Source: Thereva unica (Eukaryota > Arthropoda > Insecta > Diptera > Therevidae). From it: a stretch of DNA of 64,000 bases. Below, piece after piece: positions 39,301 to 51,300 of the stretch. The stretch lies in contig OX465282.1 of NCBI GenBank assembly GCA_949987705.1, positions 36,792,039-36,856,038 of the forward strand, written 5' to 3'. The notes under the pieces are model-generated. The model did not search any database. It worked only from the letters and a program-made list of their open reading frames with translations, and was not told the origin of the DNA. Position 1 is the stretch's first letter. Every line of letters begins with the position of its first letter. The translations under genes were made by a program, and so were the position numbers.

Positions 39301-42300
39301 GCGAGGGGGAAATGTCGTATAAGATGACCGTTGCTTCTGCATCCGTTTCGACGAAGACGGTGCTATCGTCGGTTACGAAGTGGTTGTCCTTGTGTCGAAC
39401 TCCGAGTCGTCCATCGAATGCTTCACGCATGATCGCGTCAATCACAACATTGAAGATATGTGGCCAAGCGGCGTCTCCCTGTCGGACACCGTTTGGAATC
39501 GGGAATTCTTTCTTCCATTACTCGTGCCTCGACGCCGCTTCTTCGACGTCGACGTATTTCATTCGCTTCCACTGATCGACGAGGTCCAGACATCTGTCCG
39601 AGATCAATGGCTGCGTCCGGTTACGGATAGGAACTCCGACAATTGCCTTTCTTCTACATCGATATCGTCGGGTATTGCGAGCGCCGCGAATTTGTTGTTT
39701 CATCCAATTCTTCTTGCTATTTCCGTCAGGTTCTTGTGAGAATGGACCATTCAGGGCAGCGAAGAAAATCTCTCCACCTTTGGAGTTGCTCCTCATCGTT
39801 GCACAGCAGCCTTTCATCCATAATCTTTACGGCAAGCTTTCTAATAAAGTACTTTCCTGAGAGATGTTTAGTAATTTGGTAAAGCACCCTACTGTTACTT
39901 GTGTTTGCCGCGTTTTCCGCTTTTGCTGCGAGCACGTTTATGATGTTTATACACGGTATTTTAAACCAGTAAGATTGATTCGAATACAGCACAGTACATT
40001 TGATTTTGTTAATCTCACAGTCCGAGAGTCCGATAAGAGAGAGCAAACAGAGTCTAGTAATTGCTGAAGAAAATAACAATGAATTGCTTAAACAAATAAT
40101 ACATAAGGTTATTTTTTTATTTTCTAGGGTTGACACAGACATATTTTACTGCAGAATTTAGTCCCTCAGGAAAATTCATAGTAATAACATCACTTGGACC
40201 CGGCATACCATTCGTAGGTATTTATGAGTGGAACTATAGAAATGGTAAAATTTAGTATACTACACAATGAACATTTTTAAATTCAAAAAATTCTTCAATT
40301 AGATGAAATCAAAATTAAGTTGCATGTAGAATGGGAAAATAATACTGATATAAAGCAATATATAGCTAATATAAATGTGCCTGAAATTGAATATCATAAT
40401 TTTGATATTGGTGATGGGTTTACAGCCAAAGCAGTACTCCAGTTGCCTCCAGGAATCGATAAAAGCGGATCTACAAAATATCCCCTTTTGGTTGACGTAT
40501 ATGGGGGCCCTGATTCTAATACAGTATATACTCTGTTATTTACTTAAACTTTGTTGATGTCACATACTTTTAGGTAGTGGATAAATGGTCCTTAGATTGG
40601 GGTTCGTATCTAGCGACAAACAGATCAGTTATATATGCAAAAATTGATGGTAGAGGTTCTGGACTACAAGGAGATAAACTTTTACATTCAATTTACCTAA
40701 AGTTGGGAACATATGAAGTATTTGATCAAATAAACGTTACAAAGTAAGTAGATAAACAAAAATTATTAACATATTTACTACGGCCCTGGTGTATAACACA
40801 CATCCACACAATATACGTGTTAAGGTGTACATTTGGGTCGATGCAAGACCCTCTCAACTACAGGCCTCGAAGGAGAGTTTTTCATGGTGGTCAACCCGGT
40901 CCAAAAATTCACCGGAGAGAGCGGAATAAACATGGCGCGGAATAAGTTCGGGAACGTTTTGGTTATAGTTTTGCAGTAAAAAGTGATAAAATATTGTATT
41001 TTAACACTTTTAACTGTACTTGGATTTACCAGTGAATAGTTTATTAGTGATTTAATTAAAAAAAATAAAAATAATTTAGTGATTAAGTGTCTTTTAAGTG
41101 TTTTAATTGTTAAGGCGAACAACTGTTTTTACATACACGGTGTTTTTTCATGTTTATTTACGAAAAAAATGTTGAAAATTTAATGTTTTGTTTAGTTATG
41201 GGATTACAAGTGATTTTAAAGTGATTAATACATATATTATGTAATTAGTATTAAAAATATAGGTGTAGAAAAACACTTTTCTTATTCACTTTTCCTTTCA
41301 CACTTTTCTGCACTTATATGTTTAATAATAATTCCATAATAAATTATTTAATGACTTTAAAATCACTTTTAATTAAATAATCAGCATATTTTTCCTTAAT
41401 AAAGACGAAAAAACACCGCGAAAGTAAAAGAAATTGATCACCTCAACAATTAACACACTTAAAACTCACTAAATCACTATTTTTTTTAATTTTTTCTTAT
41501 TAAATCACTAAAGAACTAACCACTGATAATCCATGTTTAGTTTAAAGTAATAACTTACAATGATTTTCCACTTTTTACCACAAAAATATAACGAAAATAA
41601 TCCCGAGCCTATTCCGCGCCATGTTTATTCTAACCAAATGTCAGATTTTGTGGACCGGCTTCAGCTATGGTTGGATTAGTTCAAGAGAGAACTTCATGGC
41701 CTGTAATGGAGAGGGTCTTGGTCGATGTTATATTTATTTATACATTAGTGTTATTGTATGAACAGCGGTATCTTATGCTGTTATGACACTTACTTTTTTT
41801 CAAAAGAATCTTACACTTTTTAGCAAGTTTAGAAAGGGATAAAAATTCTTTACGGAGATTTGGCATTAGTGGGAAGGACTAGCAATATGATAAAATTGAA
41901 GCTAATCTACGCGAAAAAGTTCAGCTAACTCGAAAAGTTCCAGAAAAAGTATGAACAAAGCATACTTTTTCGGGATCTTCATCTTAATTTTTGACATTTA
42001 CAGACTTTTTTTGTTGACAAAATTAAAAATTTGTGGTTGCTAAGAGAAATTGAAAATAAAATTTTTAAATATATGCGATTATGATAACATTATATTGCTA
42101 TAGATACAAAACTGCACGAAATGCAAAGCCGCCTTCTCGCTCATATCAAGATGTCCTTGTCTTTTCAAACTTGAAAATAAGACGGTGAAAAAAAGCAAGT
42201 ATCATAACGGCATTAATACTAACTATAATATAAAATTGCCTTTTAATCGCGTTTTCCTTGAAATGTACTGGAATTAATTGACGTTTGAATTTTCTATGCA

Positions 42301-45300
42301 TTCTGATTTAAGAAAAACTTAGGCCGTGTTCGTAAATGCAAGTTGCTCAAATTTTGCATGTAGCATATCGTTCAGTATTGCAACTGAAAAAAGCCCAGCG
42401 TTCTGAAATGCAAGTACATTTGCAAATGATAGCAACCCATGCATCTATTTCAAAGTACTTGCTAGTTTGGATTCGCAAAGAAAAAAAACGAACTGTCAAA
42501 TAAATTCAAGTGGGCTGCCAGTGGCTTTTTAAAAATGGTGAAATGCGTTCATTTAAGTAACCATGAATAGTTCGCAAATGACTAATCTGACTAGCAAGCG
42601 ATTGCAAGGTTGCCTGCATGTAAGCAAACAAACCTTGCATTTACGAACACGGCCTTAATAGGCCTGCAGCGCATCCCATTTTTACGCTCGAAGTGATGGA
42701 AATGAGATAACCGGTTGAGACTAATTGCAATCGATAGAGGATGGAAAAATGCATCTACAGTTGATTTTGACCGAAGTTTGGACATGGCCAACATACAAAA
42801 AAATCATGAAAATACCTCTTTTTCGTAAGTGCGGTTTGAACGAAATTTTCACTTTATCTCGCCATATCTCAGTTGATATTGCAGATATCAATTTCAAATT
42901 TGAACATAGTCTAGTTTGACTAATTCCCTAAATATAAAACTTTAACCGAACTGGTTACACCATTTAAAAACTGTCGAATGACGAATGCTTAAAAAATTTC
43001 CAACAGATTCGTGAGACTTATTTTTCTAATCAAAAAGTTGTGTTATAGATTTTTGAAATTCGCTTTTTTGCCTAAACTACATTGTAGCCAAATACGTAAG
43101 GCAGTTTTATGTTGATTTTCAGATCAAAATGTCCTCCGGTTCAAAAGTTACATTAACATTTGTTGACACTCGACTTCGTCCGCAACAAACGTTCGGATTT
43201 AAAATATTTCCTGCTAGTTAATTTTTTTGTTAAAAAGTTACATATAAGTGTTTGATTTTCATCATAAATTTTTATCCGATTAAGGTTTGATTATATTTTC
43301 CTATTGGGTAATTTATTTAATTTAAATTCATTATATTTATTTCTATACAGATCTCAAAATGTCTATTAATGGCAAAGAAGTGAAGTGTTTTTTTGTCATT
43401 GCTGCACAAGTAAGCAAAAAAGGAATCGATACTCTTCTTGAGTCTACTAACCAAAATAATGATGGTATTTCAAGAAATTTATTTGCTGCCGTGATAGCAA
43501 CTCTTTGAATCAAATCAAATTTCATAATGATTGTAGAAGTATATACAATAAAAAGGCGGGGACTCGGAAAGTTTTGAATGGTAACTCACAGAAATGTATA
43601 CGAAGCACGGGATCTTTGACTTTTATTTATGAGAATTTGTGTTTTATATGTAATCATGGTAAAAACTTATCAGCAGTAACATCAAGGCCATTACAAATAT
43701 TTTACAAGGCAACAAGGTGACTAAAAATGTCTGCGATGTACTTACAAAAACCCCGAATTTATTAGAGGTCAATGCCAAGTATCACAAGCCGTGTTACGCG
43801 ACATTTTGTAACGAAGCGAAGAATGCTGAAATCTCAAACAAAAGTGAGACGAAAAAACGTTATTTGTGGAAAATGGCTGCCACCGAGATATGGAAAAAGA
43901 ATGAAAGCTCCTTGTAGAACGGAGAAATAGTTTTTTTACCTGACCGCAAGAAATACTCCCCCATGAAGTGAAATTAATTCTTTTGGAAACTACTTGAGGT
44001 GGTGTTATATTTTACTCAAAAAATGGGTGACCTGACATTTTTTGTTCGACAAATTGGACCATCTACGAATTACTGACAAGAGAAAAAAACCGCCAAATGC
44101 AATCACAGCATATAAGTGATATTAAAATTGATGCTATAAACGATTCAGTAATTTTATACCACGCTGTCGAAAAAATCAGGGTAGATATTGATAAAATACC
44201 TAAAACTTGCGAATATCCGAACCCATCCGATTTGCAGATCAATTACGCACATAATTTTGTTCTATTTTAACGATAAAAAATTATATGTAGTTTTGGTACT
44301 CGTGTACTTTGCAACGGTTACAATGTCGAGTGTTAATGTAACTTTTGAACCGGAGGACATTTTGATCTGAAAATCAACATAAAACTGCCTTACGTATTTG
44401 GCTACAATGTAGTTTAGGCAAAAAAGCGAATTTCAGAAATCTATAACACAACTTTTTGATTAGAAAAATAAGTCTCACGAATCTGTTGGAAATTTTTTAA
44501 ACATTCGCCATTTTGTTTTTAAATGATGTAACCAGTTCGGCTAAAGTTTTATATTTAGGGAATTAGTCAAACTAGACTATGTTCAAATTTGAAATTGATA
44601 TCTGCAATATCAACTGAGATATGGCGAGATAAAGTGAAAATTTCGTTCAAACCGCACTTACGAAAAAGAGGTATTTTCATGATTTTTTTGTATGTTGGCC
44701 ATGTCCAAACTTCGGTCAAAATCAACTGTAGATGCATTTTTCCATCCTCTGTCGATTGCAATTAGTCTCAACCGGTTATCTGATTTCCATCACTTTTTTC
44801 ATTTCTAGAGCACTTTTTGGGGATTCGCTGCAGGCCTATAAGTCTAGAGAAATTGCCACTTAAGTTACACTTAAGTAAATTTTGAGTGGCAACTGTGAAA
44901 CAGGCATCCATACTTAAGTATGACTTAAGTTAGCTTTTATACTTAAGTTTGCACTGTGAAACCGGCCCTTACTTACACAAATTCTCAAGAAGTTACGAAA
45001 ATTCTGTCTCAGTACTATCTCATGCGACAAAAATTGACTCCCCTCGTATCGGAAGGTACCCGAGATTTTTGCTTCGAGATTCTCATATAATTTCTGCTCA
45101 ATTCAATGATTCTGCCTCTACCCAAAAAGTTAAGCAAGAGAGGTAAAAATAAAAATTTCAGAAGAAAAATCCACCGAGTGAGAGAAAAATCTCTCATACA
45201 AATGGTGTTCTCTTTGAACATGAGATATTAATACAGAATTAATCAGTAGAATGAGCGAGACGAAATTTCATTTTCGCGACGCTGGAGCACTTTTTGAAAA

Positions 45301-48300
45301 TTTTATAAAATGCACCATGTCAACTCACACAAAGGAAAAAATTGTTCCTCTGTATTGCATATTGTTATTTACTGTGCTTGATATAAATGTAGGGCGCTGT
45401 TGGAGCACTTTTAAATTTTGTTCCAAGTTTCGTAAAAGAGGTAAATTTTTTTTTGTGGTAAGATGAAGCTTAGGAGTCACCCTTTGTACTACTAGTCCGT
45501 CATGTCTTACAAGTCATGGTGCAGTGTATAGTAGTAAGCTTGATCTGAAGGAAAGATGAAAGAGGATATATTAGGGGCCTGGAGGGTGCATGAGTAGATG
45601 TCGATGAACCTGCGTTTGAACTCTAAGATATTATATGAGCTCGGAAACACCGACTGCGGAAGAGAATTCCACAATCGAGTTGTTCTATTTATAAACGAAC
45701 TACTAAACAGTAATGTGCGTGAAGGGGAGGGCTGTAGGGTGAAGGGGTGAGCCGAGTTGGCTAGTCTTGTGTTGCGGGAAAAAAATTGCCGTGTAGGCGG
45801 AGGTTTTTTATTTCAGTGGAACAGTCGCTATGATAATAGCGGTAAAACTTGATGAGCGCTGCTACATTCCTACGGTGGCTTAAAGAATCGATGCAAAGGG
45901 TGCTATCGCCAATTAGTTTGATGGCGCGGTTTTGCACCTTGTCTAGCCAAGCCAAGGTGGTTTTAGGGGCGCCTGCCCAGGACTTGTATATTGTAGCCAA
46001 GGCAGCTGGATGAAGGAGAAACTTACATCCCTTAAGGAAGCCGAGGCATTGATACACTTGTTTGGTGACTTGGAGTATGTGATTATTTCATCGCAGATTG
46101 TTCGATAGAGTCACGCCGAGGATGTTCAGATATGGATCAGCTGTTATATTATCCTCGCCCACTGAAATGGAGCGAAGGTTGGTGCAGATTTTGTTGGAGA
46201 ATAGACAGTACTTGGTTTTTGTTTCATTGAACTCGACACGATGAACGAAATGAGAGCAAAATATCTTGTGGCGAGAATCCTTCTTTAAATGCCCTATTTT
46301 GTTTGTGTACCTTCCTCTCTAACCTTCCAATTTTAAATTTTGTGCCCCCGAAGGAATATAATATAGAGTAAATAGAGTGAAATATTTTTATTGGATTTGA
46401 TTAGTGATAAAAGTGAATTAATGATAACACTGGTCTGCACATTTTTTCTCCTTTCCAATTTAATAGTCGTATCCTAAGTATTTTTTCGCGCTGAATCCGA
46501 ATCCGTTGGCCAAATTGCCCTATCACGTCAGGATTTTGAGCAATCCTAACCTAAAAGTGCCAAAAAGCGTGTTTTTTGCACTTTTGCACGTTAAATATCT
46601 CAAAACTAGGAATGATAGGGCAAATCGGACAACGGGATAGTTTTCAGCATGCCAAAATCTACAGAAAACCATGTCGAAAGCGTTAAATTTGAAAAAAACT
46701 TTTTTTGTAATACTGAAAAGAAAAACTTCTTGGCGCGAAATCGACGATTTTTATTAACACATGATATCATCGTTGCACCGAAGTTTTTCTTTTCAGTATT
46801 ACAAAAAAGTTTTTTCAAGCACTTTTAGGTTAGGATTGCTCAAAATCCTGACGTGATAGGGCAATTTGGCCAACGGATTCGGATTCAGCGCGAAAAAATA
46901 GTTAGGATACGACTATTAAATTGGAAAGGAGAAAAAATGACCCGTTTTTTGCAGACCAGTGTAATTTGTTAATTACTAATTATAAGTAATACATTTTTAA
47001 AAGGTGTTATTTATATTTGATTAGAATTAATTTGCTCGTCGTTTTTTGCATTTTTTAAAAAACGTAAAATATTTTACGGTGCCTAGTTTCATCGTTGCCT
47101 TAGGCATAGTTTCCTCGTTACCTTACTATGTTTACAGCATTAGTTCAAACAACCTGCCACATCGTTTTCAGTCGATTTTTGTTGGTTCGCTCGTGTTAAA
47201 CTGGCCAAAGCAACAACAATACAGGTAGAATACAGTAAGCTGGGTGACGTAATTTTAAACCTAATATGCCACCATTACAAAATGGCGGAAGTCATATAAT
47301 AGACTAAAAAGTGGAAATAAAAATAAATAGTTTCAAGAAACTAAAAAGTACGCTTTTATTTCAAAATGAACCAAAAAGTAAAAAATAATTTTGAATGTAT
47401 GTATTAATGTAGAATGATTTAAATAAAAATTAACAGCTGACCACGTAATGAGGATGAAGTTCAATCGCATCCCAAAACGGCTTATGATATCAGAAATTTC
47501 GGGGAATAGATCAGTAGACAGACCCAGGAGAAAATTGAAAGGCTCTGTGACGGCTGATGCATAGGCAATGTTCAACATCTGGAACTGGAAAGGGAAACAT
47601 GCTGCAAGGGACCGTCAAACTTGGAGAATTATTCTAGAAGGTGCCAAGCTCGATGTTGACTGTAACGACAGTGGATGGATGGATGACTTCAGTAGTTGTG
47701 ATTTTACTGGCCGATTTTCATAGCCGTTAATGGCAGAGCACTTAGCCATTGACTTATCTGTTCATTTACGGTCTCTCTTTCGTTTGGTGCAAATTTCCTG
47801 ACTTCCTGAAAAAGGGAGAATCGTCTATAAGAAAAATGTTCATTTCAAAACAAGTTTTTTCTGTACTGGTGCATACGTATCGATTATATTAGCTACAATA
47901 TTTCTTTTTTACACGCTTTTTCTTAGATTTACCTGTTATGTCTGTATGCATGTGCGTATGAATGGATTCGCTTTATATTAGCTTCTCCTGTATGTCTTGC
48001 AACTTGATTTCAACCCACTTCCATAGAACCGATCAACTTCAAATTTTGCACATATGCATAGTTCGCGTTACCATTTCGTAAAAAATCAAGAATGCGGTTC
48101 CCAGTTGGCGGCTGATTTTAGATATTGTGTTCCCCGTCTTCTGGCATGGGTATCAAATGAAAGGACATGCCAGGTAGAGTACAATTAGCTGTGTGGGGTT
48201 ATTCAAAACTCAAAATAACGGTTAATACAAAATGGCGAACTACCTTTTTCTTTACAACTCACTCGGTATGAGTATCAAACGAAAGGATATAACAAGTAGA

Positions 48301-51300
48301 ATTAGCTGAGTTGCGTCATTCCGAATTAAAAATGGCGGATTATCTTTTTCTTTACAACGTGCTTGGTGTGGGTATCAAATAAAATGATTTCACAATTAGA
48401 ATACTAATAGCTATGTGGCGTCATTCTAAATTCAAAATCGAGGCCCAAAACCAAAACAGAGTGTGACAATTAGAACACTATTAGCTGTGTGCCGTCATTC
48501 AAAATTCACAATGGCGACCAACTCAAAATGGCAGTTTAAATTTTTTTTACAACTCCTTCGGTGTGGGTATGACGAATATAGTCCAGTAAGTTGTGTACCG
48601 TTATTTGAAATCTAATATAGTGGTCACTACAAAATATCGGAAGACAAATAGAGTAAAAAGTGGCAAATAAAAAAATGAATGAAAAAGCAAAAACTAATTT
48701 TGAATGGGAAGTTTTTATTGCTCCAGCCAGTATATGGAAACAACCTACCTTTCAAAATGGAAAAAAGCGTGGCGCGATAGAGAAAAGTTCCGGTATTAAT
48801 AAAATAAGAATAAAAGAGTCGCACAATAAAAACTTTACATTGAAAATTGTTTTCTACTTTTTTTATTATTTTAACATAAAAGCGTATTTTTTAGTTTTTT
48901 AAAGTATGTTTTTTATATACTTGGTTTCATTTCGTTCGCAATGTAGTTTTCATATTTGGCTTCAAATATTTATTTAACGCAATTCCGGTTATCCAATCAT
49001 GCTGAAATTTTGCGCACAGTACCGAAGGCAATGTAGTATATTAAATTAGCTATTCGGCTAGATCCAAAATGGCCGCCACGACAAAATGGCGGGCTAAATT
49101 TTTCTTTACAATCCCTCGAGATGATTATCAAATGAAAAGATATAGTAAGTAAAACATGATAAACTGTGCGTCATAATTCTAAATCCAATATGGCGGCTAA
49201 CCCAAAATTACTAATTAGTTATCTTTAAAACCCGATCGATGTGGGAATATAAGTGCAATATGTAAGGAAATATTTTTTTTCGGGAATCGTATAGAAATGT
49301 CGTACATTGTTTAATCAAAAATCGTAAAGAAAAGTGATACTTTTCTAGTTAGCAACACTTTTCTTCACGATTTTAGATATAACTTTAATTACAGTGCGAT
49401 TAATTGTCAACAGAAAATGGCCAATTATTATTTCTTTACAATTTACGTATTTCTATATGATTCCCGATTAATTGTCAACAGAAAATGGCCTACTTTGACC
49501 AATTATTATTTCTTTACAATTTTTGATTTTCAATGTAAGTATTAATATTTTCTTTGCAATTTTTGAATTTCAATATTAAATGTACGTCATTTCTAAACGA
49601 TTACCGAAAAAATAGCATGTTCAACGCGCTAAGAAAAGTGAGTTTTACACTCACTGGAAAACTATCACTTTTCTTTACTTGTAGAACAATCTACTATTTC
49701 CCTTTATCGCTTTTTTAGTAATGAAATGATAGCCGCATTCCCCACGATAATAGAGATACGTTCAAAAAATGCAGAACATTGTTTCATTAACTTCTTTATT
49801 CTAATTCATTAAAATTATTTCCTAAAATAAAATTTAAAACACTCAAAAACGAGCATCGTCACAGATAGACTTTTTGTGATTTTTAACTTCCCAGTATAGG
49901 AAGTTATTGTAATCGGTCCGAAAATGGAATTCGAAAATTTCAACGTATTTTCATCTTTCAAGGTCCCAGGAGCATTTTAAGCAAAAAATTGGGAGGAAGT
50001 ATGTGTGTGTGTGTGTGTGTGTATGTGCGTACGGATGTGGTCATTTTTTCCTGCACGATATCGCGCGAACCAAAACTGATATCGACTTCGTTGAGGTGTA
50101 GTTCGCGTTGGGCACTTTTTGATAGGGGAAAATGTTATGGGTTCGCGTCACCGACATGCTCATGACTGGCGCACGCGCTCAATCGATTATAATCAAAAAC
50201 TTTTTGATTTTGAATAAAAAAATAAATCTGACCGCCTACTATTATTCAATTAAGTATCGAAAATGAAAATATAAAACCAGTCATTTTGACTGATGTGTTA
50301 AATATCTGTTTTCCAAAGGACCCCGCACAAATTATATGGAAACGTGCTTTCGGTCAAATTGGCTGGAATTTTACTATGTTGTAGCTGACATCGTCCTGAT
50401 CAAAAGTGTTCATGGGCACGAAACCCAAAAATTAGATCTTTTGGGTTTTTCAGGTACTTTTAGGATTTACCTCTCTTTTGCCTCCCACGGCCCCAAAACA
50501 AGTCGTAGTAGGCTCCAAGACCCCTCAATATTTTCGTAACGGTTCCTACTATTAGTAAAAAATACCAGAAAAGTCCTCCTTGCCTCTAAGGGGGCTAGGA
50601 GGCGGTCCGTATGGCTGCAACAGGTAAAATGCACTCATGCACTTTATACTTTTACCTCCCACGGCCCCAAAAAATTAGTTGTGCGTTATTTATAACAGTA
50701 GTTTTATTTCATTTTTATTAATTGATTAAAACCAATAAACAATGCCACGTGGAAAAGTTTTAAGTGAAGTAGAGAAGCAGAGAATTTTAGATTTTCAGAA
50801 AGCTGGATTTAAACAATGTCAAATTGCAACTGAATTGGGAAGATCTCAAAATGTAATCAGTAACTTTTTAAAGCTTGGAATTGACAATTTTTTGATGCAC
50901 CTACAAATCGATGTAATTAGAGCCCCAGGTGAGGTGCAATGACTTTTTTTTGATTGATTATGAATTATTACAAGGTAATTAACTAGTTTTATAATTTAGA
51001 CATGGGTGGCGTGCATAGGGTGCATAGGGGGCAAACTTTTAGGACCCTTTTTGACCCCCTTAGAGGGAAATGCGGATTTTTATATTATTTTTGTGTAACT
51101 GTACGATTAATTACGAAGATTTTCCGGGGTCTCCGAGCTTCCTACGATTTTTTTTGGGGCCGTGGGAGGTAAAAGTATAAAGTGCATAAGTGCATTTTAC
51201 CTGTTGCAGCCATACGTACCGCCCCCTGTCCCCATTAGAGGCAAGGGGAAGTTTTTATGGTATTTTTTACTAATAGTAGGTACCGTTACGAAAATATTGA

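Noticed and set aside
39312..39882. Overlapping plus-strand ORFs in intron 8
   Set aside because: They are the complement of a minus-strand LINE reverse-transcriptase fragment.
45015..45466. Open frames on both strands
   Set aside because: No motif, no repeat partner, short; not supportable as genes.
46420..46969. Target-site duplication for element K
   Set aside because: Flanks AATGATAA and TAATTTGT do not match at any plausible length, so no superfamily was assigned.
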